Positions 13,717 to 29,400 of a stretch of 64,000 nt of DNA are shown here, piece by piece. Every line of letters starts with the position of its first letter. Within the stretch, counting starts at the first letter, position 1. The notes under the pieces are model-generated. The model was not told the DNA's origin. It ran no database searches and saw nothing but the letters and a program-made list of their open reading frames with translations. Origin of the DNA: Allium sativum. Taxonomy: Eukaryota > Streptophyta > Magnoliopsida > Asparagales > Amaryllidaceae. A program made the translations under genes and the position numbers. The stretch is from assembly GCA_030737875.1 (NCBI GenBank), contig CM060925.1, positions 485,003,514-485,067,513 of the forward strand. Reading direction: 5' to 3'.

Positions 13717-16700
13717 TATATATATATATATATATTGGAAAAAAGGAAGAAGCTATTACCTGCTAACCATCCTATGCATTTAAATTACCATATAAATAGA
13801 CCGCATTTAACTAGGCCTGTTAACGGATGCTATCCGCATCCGAAATAATTTTCGATATCGGATATCCGCATCCTCGGATATGAACAGATATCGGACAATT
13901 ATCCGATCCATTAACGATCAACAAATCAAACAACATATACGAAATTTTTAGTTTCACATAAACTTTTTTCAATCCAGTTGATAGTCAAAGTGCTAAATAT
14001 AAACGAATATGATGATATATATAGTTTTGAAGAATTAATGTGTGTTTAAGGCGTATAATGTAAACTTTCAACTTAATAAAATAGTAAATAAATATTTTTC
14101 ATTGTAGTAAAATATACATAATTTAAATTATAATCTTGAAAAGAATGAACGGATAATTTTCGGATGCAAATGTGACCGTATTCGCATCAACGTCCATTTT
14201 TTCGGATATCGGATGTCCATTTTTTGGGTATGGATGTGGACAGATTTCAAATTTTTTGCTATTGACAATCCTACATTTAACTTATCTAATGCAGCCAAAC
14301 AAGGTGTTGACGGGCAAACTTGTCGCACGCCAACACCCAATGTGTATTTGTGAACAATTATCCAAATAAACAGTAAAGTATGTAAATGCGGGGAGACACA
14401 TCTTTTATAGTGGTTTGGCACTAACGCCTACATCCACTTTATAATCCTTATTCATCACATCTTTGGTTGATTACAAAGTTGTACAAGTTCGGACAATAGC
14501 TAAGTTCAAAGTGTTACAATGGAATAGCAAAATATATGTTTGTTCTACACTTTAACTAAATTTCCATTTTTCCTCTCCATTGAAAAGTGTTGACTTGGTC
14601 AACAATATCCAAGTTTGGTGTTCATGTCCATGAAGTTCAAAAGTAGCATAACAATCCATATTAATGTTGAAGTGTTGAAAGAAAGCATGCATGCCATGTT
14701 TTAATTATCCATGTCATCTCCCATGGCCATGGTGGAGGTGTTGGAAGTCATTAATGAATGTTTGAAGCTCTCAAATTCCAAAAATTCCAAGGGAGAAGGA
14801 TCCAAATGAAGGCCAAGGCTTAGGGTATTTATAGGAGGAATGATAGGTGGAAGTAGGTGAGCAGCGGGACCCACCGAAGCCAATTTTCGCACCTAAACAA
14901 GGCCGAACACAGAAAATTCACACCCCCTGGTGCGGGGTTCAAAATTTCGACCCTCACTGGGGGATCGAAGTTTCGACCCCACCGAATAGGGGGGGGGGAG
15001 GTTTCGAAATTTCAACCCCACCTAAGGGGGAGGGGTTTGAAATTTCAACCCCACCGGGAAGGTGCGAAAATTTGACCCCACCAGAGGGTATGAAATTTCG
15101 AACACTCTGGACGGGTTCGAAATAGAGGATGAGGCTGAAATCACACTGTCGAGGGAGTTGAAATTCGTGAATGCGAAGTGAAGAAATCCGAGTTTTCATG
15201 AGTCTGAACTAAATGGATCTGAGCTTCCGGCATGGAGAAAATCGGATAAATCGGGTGGTACCCACAGTTTCGACCTAACCGGCTAGGTCGATCGCCACCG
15301 GGACTGTGGGGCCCCGGACACCCATCGGCGCTGCGCCTGGACCCGCTTGATGGCTCGCCTTCGGCTCGGAGCACGGCTCGACTAAGAGTTCATTGGGTCC
15401 GACAGAGGCCATTCGATAGAGACTTCGGGTCTCCTTGCGTTTGCGACGTGACTTCAACCTAACTGCTTTGTACTTTTTGACGCTTGAGCATGTCGCTCAC
15501 CAACTACTTGACGTATGACATCTTCGACAAAAAAGCGTGTCAACACAAGGTATAGCATTAGGACTGGAATAACTTCCAAGCGAGCATTATAGCTTAAAAA
15601 TTCTGGAAAGCGGTATTTATTGAAAAGCATACAAGTCAAGCCATGCTAATTAAAAGTGATTATTATAGTCACTAAATAGACAAACCGTATACAGCTGAGA
15701 CTCCGGGTTAGGCTGAAGAAAGTTCTTCAAATTTCTAACAATACGTGGAATTGCAGGAATGAAAGGCTTGATTGTGGGTTGTGCTTGAACTGGAGCAGCA
15801 TTAGAGGATGCCTATAACAAATGTAGAGAGAGATGAAAGCTTGCTTTACAACAACTGTAAAATACTACAAAGTAAATAGCAATGAAGATAATAAACCATT
15901 CGCAGAATATTAACAGACATGATATCTGGAATTAAGGGGTGGATGTGTATTGCATAAGTTTAAATTAATAAGTTTCACTAATGTGAATTCCTCATCAACA
16001 GATAAACTGGAGGTTACGGTCTGCGCATAAAAAAGGGGAAAAAAAAAAAAAAAAAAAAAAACTAAAAAAAGGGCAGCGACACAAAGTTTGACCTTAGTTT
16101 CACTTCATAATAAAGAAATAGTTATGTGTCCAGGTAACTGTAATTGTAAAGTAAATTTCCCATCCACAGAAAAACCAGAGGTCCAAAGGTAAACAATCCC
16201 TGATAAAGAAATAGGGCGCAGGCATGTCGTCGTTATTGCGTGCAGCCAGACCATTCAATGTATAATACGTTGTATAGATTAATATGTGAAATGGCAATTA
16301 TTTTACTACATCAAATATCATTCAACTCTAGTTTTGTAATTTCAAAACCTCAGAAAATATTGGCAACTGGCATTGCAATCTCATAATACAAATTAGAAAT
16401 CGTATTCATACATGGTTAGCAAACTTTATTACAGAATGTTCGATAGATGAAGAATGTAAAGGAAAGAAGAAAAAACCTGAAGAAGATGAGGTTGGGGTAT
16501 AACAAAACTAGATTCTGCTGGCTGAAATGATGTTGAACCTAGATACCGTCTTTGAGGGACATAATTTTGCACATGTTGGAACTGTCCATATGAAGCTGTG
16601 GTACCATAAGGATTGTAGTTCTCCTGTGAATTTACCTGGTTCTATAACATAATGCACTAATTACATGGTATTTATCTACCATTTTTAAATTAGTGTACGC

Positions 16701-19700
16701 GCATGAAGCAGTTTTAACATAAGTTACACTACTATTTTAGCTCACTTGCAGTTTTCCTTGGTATTAACATAAGCAGAGTTGATTAGATGGCATTCTAAAA
16801 GCGGTACACTGACTATCAACTATGTTCGGAAAATAGTGTGCCTCAAATACCTGGTAGTATAGATGTGAATTGGCAGTTGCTCTTTCGGAACAATCAGCAT
16901 TTACATAATCAGCCATTTGTAAACTGATATTGTTGGCACAAGCATCTTTTGTTTCTTTACCTGCATCACAAGCAATATCAATATGAAACATAGCAGTTGA
17001 CATGCAATAAAATGTATGCATATGAGTAATAAGTTATATAAAAGAACAAAACAACCAAAAATCAATTCACTGTTCTCAAAGCTGATGTATTGGTCCCTTA
17101 ACTCGCAGGTCAATATAGTTACTAGGCTTATTTGAAAATTTCTACACAATGCGATGACCGCCATGCTTTTGGCCACTCTAAAACAAAGCTGCTTATACAA
17201 GTAAGACTGCATCATGGTTCATCTATGAGCTACTACGTGTAATGTTTCAAAACCTCGATTAAACATTTCACTACTTAATGTTCTAAGATCATATTTTAAA
17301 CATTTCGAATGAGGTGAATAAAATTAAATACCTCAATTCATAATATTCTAAGACCATATTTAAATACCTGCTGCTGGTATGCCGATGTGATTACTGAAAA
17401 TAGCAAGTTCATATGATGATGTTTCAGAATTTAACAGTTTCAAATAGTCCATTGCTGTTGTAAGAAGGCCCTGACTAGCAAGCAATTCAGCATAATTCTC
17501 AACTAGCTTCGAAAGAGATGTACTAAATTTCTTTTGTCCAGTAGCATGCATAAGGACGACAGTCTTCTCCATCAAATCCTATGCACACACATACTATGTC
17601 GATCTTGTAGTTAAAAAAGTGTAATGCATGCTTGATTGGTAGGACTAACAATACCTGGAGTATGTCAGTATAGGTCTGTAAACCTGACTTGGCTTTCAAA
17701 CTGGTTGCCCAGATTTCAACAGTTTTATCGATGTTCCCTGCACAGATATAGCAGAGCGCGGCCGCAAGAGTATTTCCAACAGTCATTAATCGTGAAGCCA
17801 GGCTGTTACATAACATTGTCCATTCCTCGCTTCGTGCATACTGTTAATCGATCATATTTGAAATACAGCCAATAAAACTTAAGTCATTATAAAAAAAAAG
17901 GAGAATTGTTCCACACAAATAAAAGCTGAATATTAACTTCCGTGTTATACGGGAAATGAATAACTACATGAGTAATCAGCAATGAAACAATCGCAATATA
18001 TTGTATTGAAGAATTATATATCGCACCGTGCATAACAAAGCCAGACTTTCTTTCCATAAGTTAGTCGGCCTAGAATTGATAAGACTGAGTAAATCATTGC
18101 TAGCCAGAGCAGATACAATCTGAATGTCGACATAATTAAACAAATTAGAGGGACAAAAAAGTTGCATTCATTGGTTTGACTGACATGCGTACCACATCAA
18201 AATTTGATTCATGTCAATGATAGAAGATCTATATTACTTAAATAGATAATGTGAGGAATGAGTAGAAGCAAAAGAACATGATTAAGCATAACCTTCTTAT
18301 ATGGTGAGGCGCTATGCTTAAGGTACCAATCACGGGTAAATTCGAGCAACGACCGATCACTAATGGTGGAAATAACTAATGCATCAGCCATTTTATCTGC
18401 TTTCATGCACTGTAAAACTGCTCCCTTGTGGTCCCCAACAACTAAAGCCCGTTGAATAATTTCAACAATCGAAGATTCAGTAGTTTCAGATTCCTCTGAT
18501 TGCTTCTTTAATTCATCAGTATTAGTTTCCATATTTCCATCTACCATGTTGTTTTCTGACAACTGGAGATTCTCAAAGAATTTGCCCGCGTCATCAGCCA
18601 GCGCACTATGCTTTCCACTTGAAAATATTACTGGCTTACCATGTTTATTACCTAAAGTCGGAGAGTTAGTTAGTTTTCCACTGAGTTCATTATCTGTATG
18701 TTCCTCTTCCTTATTAGGGACCCTAAAACCAAGATAACTTAGTAATTTCGTCCTAGCAGTTCCATCTTCCTCAAACAAAACCTTCAAAAGACCCCAGGTT
18801 TCTAATTCATCCTTTAACCTGTATTTATAAAAAGAGTGAGAAAAAATTGTTGAGACTGAAATTTTGTATTGTGTGTATTTGCCTCACATGGCATCCCGAT
18901 ATTTTCTTTCACACAATAATAGCAGTGATGATCTTTCACCATCCTTGATCACAGACTCAAATTCAGTGGATCTACACACCAGACTCTGTTCAGTAACTAA
19001 AGCATGCACGTAAACCTGCAAACGGAGGGGAAAGTGAGTAATGGAAAGAACATTGTCTGGCCCTAGGAATGGCCTTGGAATTGGACTGCCAACTCTTATT
19101 ATTGGTGGTGGTGGTGGTGGTGGTGGTCGTGGTGGTGGGCTCGGTTATATGTTTATACAATTGCATTAAAACCATTATATGTTTATACTAATTTTCTACT
19201 CTCAGCTCTGGACGAGCTTGTTGACTATGCATGCGAGCTTGGTGGAAAGGCCACTGGGTCAGGCCTGCATAGTCCAAAAACAAACGTAGGAGTGCTTACC
19301 TCAGAATTATTAGATTGAGCACCTGCCGCAGCCAGAGCATTTTTAAATGTTACAAGCTTTCCTCCAAAACCAAATTTTGCACCCACAGGACGTTTCATCC
19401 AGTTTGGAGCTTTCAACCATGCTGAAATATAAAATAGATAATGAAGAAAAACAAGCCATGAAAAATAATGCAAGTAGTGATGAAAAATAATAGATGATGC
19501 TAGAGATGAGAGGTGATTTCCACCATACTTCAGTAAAGTAGCTTTACTTGCATGCGGGTGCTAGTAATTAGCAATAAACTATTAAATACAGCATTAACTG
19601 CACAAAACGGACGTCTGAAAACAAACGGCAAAATTAGAAAAATAAAAAAAGCATGGCCTAGTTCCTTCCCCCTTTGTTTGAGAAAGGCAACTTTGCTTTT

Positions 19701-22700
19701 AAGCATGGTTGAGGTGAATTTTTTTTCTAAATGGATGCTCCTCCTTGAACAAACTGCACAAAAGGGATGCACAAACTTGAAATGTTCCCGCTTACGATGA
19801 AAGCTAGCTTCACTCTCAGAACATTTAAGCTATGAACTATGCATATATCCTGCTTCACGATGGTACTTGGCACTTCTATTCACCTCCTTAAACAAACAAG
19901 CCTTTTGAATCACCATTAACATTTCCGCTGGCTGACCTACATCCGATAGCTCTTTACACAAGTCCCTCTTCATATCCGACGGACTAATTGAACACCATTA
20001 ATAAATCATCAAACTTACTGAGATTGTATACTTCACATGTGTACAACATAATAATAGGTTAGTTGGTACTTCATCATTGGTCTCTGTATTTTTCGCGTTC
20101 AAATTCATGATCAAGATATTGAGTGTATTCATATACTTTGCATGTGCAGTGCTGGGCTTCATTCTGAAAGCAGCACTGGCTGAAAGCATTTATCCTGGTA
20201 TGCTTTATAAAGCTCACATCATGCATCCTTAACCTCTTCTCATGAGTGAAAACCATATGATTCCCTCATCCACAAGCCCATCTCAGAAATCTTATCCTTT
20301 TTCAGCAGTCTTCGTATTCAATTTCCACGTCTTCAATTCCTCTTTACCGTCAACTCTAGTGTATGCATAATTATTCACACTACTCTAAGAAGAATCAACC
20401 ATTTACAATTAATTTTCATGTAAATCCCAAGTTCTAATACCAAAATTTCACTTTGGCGAAAAGCATGATGTTATGTGCACCTTATGAAGATGCAGTAAAG
20501 GATTTCATGTGTTGCACAATCGATTCTCATATCAAATTTTAAAAGTATATATACCTGTAGAATTGATCTCATGTTGATCCATAGCTAGTCTATTACAAGC
20601 CTGCATAGATAACGAAACACCAAAAATCCATAAAGTCATGATTTGACAATAAAAAAAAGGGAACATCTCGTAAAGTCCATTCTTTGGTATATACATATAC
20701 ACATGCACGCACACATACACGTATCTGCATGCAAACTCCACGAATGCTAATCAAAATTATGCAGGAAGAAAGGCAACCTAAACAAGTATATGATTGATTA
20801 TATTATCATGACAAATCAAATCTGTGATTTCATGCAGTTCACCATTTAAGCTTTCTAGTAGACAAGTATGTCACATAGTATTTAAATTCCAAATCATCCG
20901 TCGTAAATGTCAATTCAAGTGTTTCTATGGCTATATTTATTGACAATAGGCTTGTAAATTCACTTTTGGAATTCAGATGTCATTTTTCACGGACTGCTAC
21001 AGAAAAATCAAACTAGCGAGCTTCATAAAATGTAATCAAAGTAATACTTAAAGGCATTAGGAATAATTATGTGCTAGATAAATCAAGCATAATAAAATCA
21101 AATTCTTGATTATATATATTTCACGATTTTAAAAAATTCAGGGAGGAGACTAACTAGACTGCTCATGATTACAATGTTCTAGAGTGAAAATTTAACCAGT
21201 ACAGTTTTGTATTCATCAGTAATAGGGTCACACTACACAAAGGCCAAAGATTAAATGCCATTTTGATTTTAATTTGCATTTTGGGTTTTATGTTTTCAAC
21301 TTACACTAGGAAATATCGTGAAATATGAGAAGAAAATGTACAATTCTTGGCTACTGTGATGATCAACGGGCATCATAGGTGTTAGATTGTTTTAAGTACC
21401 TTTGTTATCTTCCAAAACACCAAAACCAAAACAAAATTGTTTTTTTATTTTACATATTAATTTCATTTTTTAAAATTGTTTGTTTTCCAACAACACATGC
21501 AACAGACACATTTTTGTTTAGATGAAAACACAACTAAAAATGACAAGCCAAAAAAGGCCTAAAATTTTAGATGGTAATAAACTACTAAACCATTTAATAA
21601 CAGTAGAATCCTGGTTAATCAACAATTCTTGTAAGTTATACGAACCCAATTTCACATTAAATTATCGTAACAATTAAACTCTCAATTACAAAATTATAAA
21701 TGCCAGTTCGGGTGTTTCTATGATTATCTTCACTGACAACAGGCTTTGGGATTCTTTTATCATTATAGAAATACATGCTTCGGTAGATACAGATGAGGTT
21801 GTTAACATATAATCTTGATTGTTGCCAAACAGTCGTTGAGGCATTTTAAATATATAAATAGAATAAATGCCAAGAGCTATTTAAAGAAAAAATGCAAACA
21901 CCGTGACTTTGCCAATGTAGGATAGACGAAACACTATCGTCCATTAACATGTGCAAAATGCACAGCGCTGGCTAGCGTGCTGTGCATGCGTCTCTATGTG
22001 TGTGTGTGTGTAGAAAAAATCTATTTAGACATAATTTGGTGACACGGTTAACGACAGAGTGGATCTCCAGATTGGATTACCCACTGAATTTCACCTTTGT
22101 GTATAAGAATAAAAAGATCATGTGTGTTGACATCAAAAAATGATACAACACTCAACGAATTCAACGATAATTAAAGTAAAATAAATTGAAACTGAGGAAA
22201 TAAGCGATAAAAATGCAATAGAAGGAGACAAGGAGATTTATAGTAATTCAACGTAAGTCAACCTACGTCCACTTAGGAAGTTTTATCACTTTATTGTTGC
22301 ATATTACAAAGTACAGTCCTCGGATCGGAATTGCCTCGAAGTAAGATAGTACAAAGTAACAAGTGCACAAGACTCATTTCTCGTCTGGAAATGGGCTATT
22401 TATAGTTGCAGTTCAAGTCGGAAAGTCGGGGAGACGTCGGAGAGGGAGTCATATGGCCTTAAGAATCTTCTATCGGATCGGTACCGATCCCTCCACTTGG
22501 TGATTTGGGATCAGTGGATCCTTGTATGGGTCCCTCCGGCTATCTTGAGATGTCTAGGGAATTCTGGCAAAGTTCTGACTTGACTTCTTTGAGTTATTCC
22601 CTTTGTTTGTCGGAGAAGTAGAGTTGACTTGAATCGGATTCATATCGATCCAGTTGGAAATGTATGGACCTAAGTTGACGAAGTCATACCGATCCGAATG

Positions 22701-23182
22701 AGGAAGCCATCTATCATGTTGCGAGAATACTTGGAGGTCATGCTGAGTTGAAGTGTCGGATTCCTACCGATCCCTCATAGAGATTCATACAGATCTGAGA
22801 TGTGAGGATTGAGCAATCGTGCCTTCGTGAATTTCTGATGATCAGGCTGTGTCGATCCATGATTTTTAGGTGATCGAACTATGCTGATCACATGTTTTCT
22901 GGAGTGATCGATCCGACCCCGAAGACGATCGATCAATGTAATCTGAGTAATCCTGCGAGTAAATCGAGTTTTTTCTGAATGGTCGGATGATACCCGGATG
23001 TGATTGATCCGAGTTAAGCTAACTTCTGATTCTCAAGCTATTCGTCGATTCTGGTGCTTAGTCCGAGTTCGTGCGAGTCAAGATTGCTTCTGGTAGTCAG
23101 GCCAGAAAGGCCGGATAACAATATAGTTTAAAGCCTTTGTGTCACCATTTGTGATTTGTGTTCAAATATATATATATATATA

Positions 23183-23234
<52 letters not shown>

Positions 23235-23406
23235 TATGGGGCTGGTTATTTGGACACAAAATTAGACATAAATTGGAAGACGTAAAATCTTGATCATTAG
23301 ATCTTTTTGTCTTTATGTGCAAGGTGGAAATCAGGGGGGCAATCCAATGATGCTGATTATTTATATCACAAATTGTGCATATTTTCTGTGTCTAAATAGA
23401 CTTTCC

Positions 23407-23459
<53 letters not shown>

Positions 23460-26400
23460 TATGTATGTGTGTGTGTATATAAACACAGACGCCTAAAATT
23501 ATTTATATAATGGTTGTCATCATATGCCATACTTCGTATTAAGAAGTTTGTGAGAAAGCATACGGAATTAAGGAAAGATATTTGTTAGATCATAAGATCA
23601 AGTTCTGCAATATTATATATGTTGATAACAAACATTGAATATGGAAAATTCAATTCACTAAACCTGGATTGTCCATTACAATGGAATCTACTTCTAAAAT
23701 TTTATACAATTCACTAATACATTCTAAGAACTATTTTTTACTGCTCAACCATTCAAACAAAAATATTAAGTATTGTTCGGGGTATACAGAAAATACAACA
23801 GTTTCTGATGCAAATTTGAAAACAGCACAAATAATGTTACCAGAATGTTGTATATTCCAACTTTTGCATCAAAGGAAGATGCTGAAATTACACCAGGGAT
23901 TTTAGGGAACCAATGAACATCAAAATTCCCGTTCGTATTTGATGGCAATTCACAAACAATCTGCAGAGTACAAACTCCATATAGGAAATGGGAGCACAAC
24001 AGATACGATATGATGATTAAATTAAAAGCAAAAAATAAATAAACTGGTAATATTTAAGTCAACAAATATACTGGATAACTACTCGAAAAGAATTGTGTTT
24101 GATACCTCTCCAGAATCTACATCCCAACAAATAGTCCGATTATCCTTGGCGCAACTAAGTAATTTTGTTCTATCATATGGACACCATGACACTGCGATTA
24201 CACCTGTTCCCGGACAAGAAAATGAAATTTGCACCAACATGTATAAAGGTACCATCCACATGTGATCATCATTTTAATAATGTTTATGTCAATAAAGTCA
24301 ATCCATAAATGCACAAACTGTTTATACAGTTCAAATAAGAATGTAGATGAGCTACTAGCTAAATAAATGAAACAAACGTTACATAGTAACATACAGAATG
24401 GGCCATAAATTTATCCTCTTTTAGTATCATTGAAAGCTGCATGTACACATTAGCACAACCAATGTAAAATGTGAAGGAACAGACAATTAAGCTTTGTTCA
24501 AATCATGAAGAAAGAACCATGTGTGTGTGCCTATTTTCCTTTTCTTGTGATAGAGTGTGTCGGTTTGTGGGCATGAGGATATTCAAATGAAATATCCATA
24601 TCAAGTGCATAATAAATATTTACTTCAAGTGATCAGCAAACCTTTTGAATGCCCAACAATTTCCAGTTCCGGTGATCTCATATTTCTCAGATCCCAAACC
24701 TGTTAATAAAATTTAACATAAAGACATAAAAGGAAAGCTATTGACAGTGGAATATTTAACAGAACATACAAGACTGTAAATATGGTAGTGATAAATAATC
24801 ATCACATTACCTGTAGGGAAGGGTGGTTGTCATCATCAGATGCTGTAACCAATTTCGCATAGTTATCAGGATCCCATTGCACTACAGAGCATCTCCTTCT
24901 GGGGGCAGCAGTGATGCTATAGGAGTAGAAATAAATTCACCTTCTTGATTAGAATGCTTAATTCGCCATTGTTGCAAATAAACTACAAAAATAAATATAT
25001 TGAGAAAAAATGACTTGCCTTGCGGCTGGTTTCACTTTCTTTAAATCCCAAATGACTAGTAAAAGTAAAGTGAAAATAAATTAACTTCATTCAGTAACCT
25101 ACTATATCATGTACATACCATTAAGCAAATGAACTTGGCATCGGTTAATGTATGGTTACCAGTCACTCCATTAGTGGATGTAGATGCTAGTATATGCGAC
25201 TGTTTTGGATTCCACGACACAAATGAAATATCAGTTTGAGTGCATCTTCCAGTGCTCTGTTATATGAGAGAAGGAGATCAACGCATAAGGTAAACTTATC
25301 ATAAATATATCACTTTATTTTACAGATTTATCTAAATTTTTATTATACTGTTTACACACCAAGTGCAAAGCATCATGTAGTTCAGAAGTTACAATCTATC
25401 ATACTTAGATAATCAAATAATTATAAAATTAGTTTATTAATCACAAAAGACTAAAAATAATCCACGTTATCGCTATTTCATCTCGTTCATTATCTTCATT
25501 TACTTTGTCCTCCAAAACAATGCTAGCATTCTTAAAGGTTGCCCTCCTCATATTTATTTGTGAGATAATAATAACAAAATTTATGAATGCAAACAATAAT
25601 TCACATTTACTTCTTCAACTTTAGAGACAGCCTGCATTTTGCAGTATAACAGATAACTTTAATTATTGAAGCTAGGTATAGGTATCTTAATTTGAGATAT
25701 TAATTGCAAAAGCTCCATATCTGGTATCTCATAGATGTGTTAAGAAATCAGAATCGGCCCAACTGCTAGACAAACAGAGTAGACGTTAAGGGCATTCAAG
25801 GTTTTGCGGTCCAAACACTTGAATGAATTGGTATTTAGTAAATTATATACATTTAATTTCAATTATCTTTAAAACACGACTAATATTTGTCCAATATTTT
25901 AGGTTACGTGTTTACTATAAAGCTCATGAGCACACATCTCAACCTTGTCATTCTATTTGTTCTCTTCTGTTTCTCGTTTGAATGTTCATGTAGGCCGAAA
26001 ATTGTTGTACACTCAGTACGTCATAAACTTTCCGCAGTTCAAGCAATTAACAAGCGGCTTTACCATTGTTGTTAGATCAATACAACTACACCTCTTTATT
26101 ATCATCTCAGTACCTAGACCACGAGCAATCACTGATAAATGGAAATAATTAAATGAAATTAACCGCTAATAAATTCCATTCAATTTGTAATCAAAACAAA
26201 TCAGGTATATATTACTTGGGATTAATTGCATATGAATTATGTTTGATGCTAATTAATAAGAGAATTATTAGCAATTTTCAGATTTTAAATGATGGTAACT
26301 TCATATATAAATAATAAAATATGGTTATATGTTAATGAAAAGAGCATGTCTTTTGTTCTCAATAATCCGTTTCTCCTCCTCCATGTTCTTCAGCATCCAT

Positions 26401-29400
26401 TGTTCAGTGTGTGTTAAGTCTAACCAAAGCAGTGAAAATAATTAGGCGGACGTTAGGCGATGGGCAAAAGATTAAAGATTAGTTGTTTAAATGGGGATTA
26501 ATCGACATCAGGCATTCTTAATAAAACAAGTTATTTATGATAAAAATTTAGGCATCAAATATAGAAACTATCATTCTCAATTAAATGTCTTTATAGATTA
26601 CACTTGTCTGTTGAGATTACATCTTTCAGACTTTAAGATGGACGCTACATGCAATATTCTATTTTCTACGGAACTTTTATGTAGTCTAGCATGTATTTTT
26701 TACTGCTATTGTTTGTGAAATAAAATGTACCAAAATTCTATGATAATAAATTATTTCTATATATTCATGCAAATAATATTATATACAATATCATTTTCAA
26801 TAAAATTATTATATACAATCTAAAAACCTAAAAGAAGCGGTGAAAAATATAAATTAGTTGTTTGAACAAAGTAATACCAAAAAAAGATGAACCTAAACAA
26901 CTCTCGACAGACTTAGGCTGACGGGGCAGGCTGAGGCAGACTCAGGTGAGCTTAGCTGGTTCAAGATGAGATTATGTGGCACTTGAAAGGCCGAAGCAGA
27001 CCTAGGCAGATTTAGGTGTTGCCTAGGCAGTCTCAGGCGGTCTGGCCCCTATAGAACAACTGCCCAGGCCGCTATGCCAGTCGGTAGGCAGCGCCTAGCT
27101 CAATTTTTACAACAGTGAACTTAACAATCACACATACTTCACATCATCAAATACAAAATGTCCATGTGATTGACTCATCAAAACATTGCACGTGCGGAAG
27201 AATTGTCTCAATGTTCAAAATAATATAGTTGACCCTACGTAAATACTACGAGAGTGTTATTTGCATCACCTATTGGTTCTTTTTTTATGACTCAAGTGAT
27301 TCTCTAGTAATGTCAGTTACATCCTTTCTTTTTTTGATGACTCAAGTGATTCTCTAGTAATGTCAGTTACATCCTTTCCTTTTTTGATGAAAAAAATAAT
27401 CTTCCTTTACTTCTCTCTCTAATTGAACTGGCTTATTCTATGTAAAGCCAAAAAAATTATTGAGTCGCCTCTGATAAAACTTGAAAAAACAATATAATCA
27501 TGCTTTTGCTGAGTATACCCATCTTATTGTGAATTTTTTTAAACTCTTTCTTAGAAAAATCAAATCCGCAACAGATCTACCATAAAAAAATCAACTTGGC
27601 AGAATCAAGCAACGACATAAAATTCAAGTTTTACCTCTTCTGCACACTGAATGTTAAAGTTTAATAAAAAAAATCAAAACAACATGAAAATCAAGTTTTA
27701 CTTCTTTTGATTCCATTAGATTTGTATCATCATCATCACAATCCATCGACTAAGCGCAAGACTTAAAAATTTATCTAAAACTAAATTCAGGGTTTGTTTG
27801 GTAAGAGGAATAGAAGGGGAACGTGATGAGAGGCACAAAGATGTGTTATGACATATGAGCAATTTTATCCCTGATTTTGATGTATTAAATAAGGCTACTA
27901 AGCAATATCATATGTCTAAATAGAATTAGCCTGATCATTTTTCCTCACATTAGTTGTAAATTTGTGATGTGATACTTACTTAGTGGCATATGTGTATATA
28001 CACACATACGTATGTATATTATTTGTGTGTACTGAATAAATTTTGCATGGATTCAATTTTTGTAAATTTCACTAATACCCATTTGAAATGTTTGATATAA
28101 ACAAACAAATCATTTTACTTTATTTTCCGCTTTAATTGTAGATTTGTTATGCGTTATTTTAAGTATTTGTTGTAATTACTCGATGTTTTGTAAGTTTCAG
28201 TAGTATATATTTCAAATATTGGATATCAAACAACATAATCTTCTTTTATTTGTTGTTTTCTTTAATTAATTTTGCTTTAGACTTCAAATTAAGTTGAGAC
28301 ACCCATTTATATTATCCAATATATTGAGCACATTGTCCAGTCATAATAAGGAACCTAAAAGTTTTGAGTTCTAGCAAACTCATAATGTTTTTTAACTATA
28401 GGCAATGCAACAATCATAACAACATTTGAATGACGGTAATTTATCTAGACCGCACTATATTCATCAGCATTTGATATGAATTTCATAAAAATAAGTTCTT
28501 TTGAGAGTTAATACGAAATCTCTACAACGGATAGAGTTTAGATCAAGTACCCTCAAAGTTATTATGTGTCCATGTGCCCAATTCTTGTATCCTTCATTAA
28601 TTAATTTTATCGATTAGATAAAAATGAAAAATATTGGATTGATGGATAAGACTGAAGAGGGACGTGAGACGCATAACAAATAGGGACAGCCAATCTCCTC
28701 TTAGAAATGTGTTTGGTGAAAACAATCAAGAATTTCAGATCATCAACCATGAACACGAATTTTGAGATGAAAATATGAAATGAATTCAAAAGTAAACAAA
28801 CTTAAATTTGCAAGCATTGCTGACTGAATCCAACGTGTACATCATCAACTAGATGTACCTTCAGAGGAGGGTACAATCTGGGCTCAGAAGGTTTTTGTAG
28901 ATCCCACACACAGATAGCCCCTTCATCAGCTCCAGAAGCAAGCGCATGCGATTTTGTACAGAATTCCAATCCACGAACCTACAAACCCACATAACGTTAG
29001 CATGTATTGATGTCTACCTAAAGATATCTAACATAATATCCAGAAATCTAATATCATGGATTACCGGGCTTGTGTGCTTTTCAAATCGCCCAACTGAAGC
29101 ATCAGTCTGCAATTCCAGTTCTCTTTCAGGCCTACAGAGTTATGAAATTGACAACTCAATTTAACGGGCTTGTTAAAGATCCTATAGCTGGGAACAACAA
29201 AACCTTCTACATCTAGATTCCTGAAAAACATAAAATGTCACTTGCTATTATGTTTTTATAGGGCCGGCCCTAACGTATCGGAGGCCTAAGAGAAAAAGTA
29301 GATTAAAATTTTGTGGTCTTTATAAAGATAAAAAGACCAAGCACTAACAAAAAGAGTTGGCACTTTTCAGGTTTTAAATCTAAATTTTAAAAGGAGACAC

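Larger units (their letters stand above)
22020..23398. mobile_element. Element with ~105 bp imperfect inverted-repeat ends, split by an LTR
   Basis: The reverse complement of 22020-22124 aligns to 23297-23398. Both have ATCTTTTT near the inner end, GGTGAAA/GGTGGAAATCAG in the middle, AATCCAAT, and TGTCTAAATAG at the outer tip. This is the shape of a foldback or long-TIR MITE (Mutator-like, for example). The solo LTR 22125-23147 sits directly against the inner end of the left arm. I found no clean target duplication. Confidence 0.65.

Noticed and set aside
13630..13740. ORFs made of IYIYIY and HTHTHT
   Set aside because: Translations of TA/CA microsatellites.
14847..15199. Apparent repeat protein (STPP-type repeats) in solo LTR 2
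   Set aside because: It is the translation of a tandem DNA repeat inside an LTR with defined ends and target duplications.
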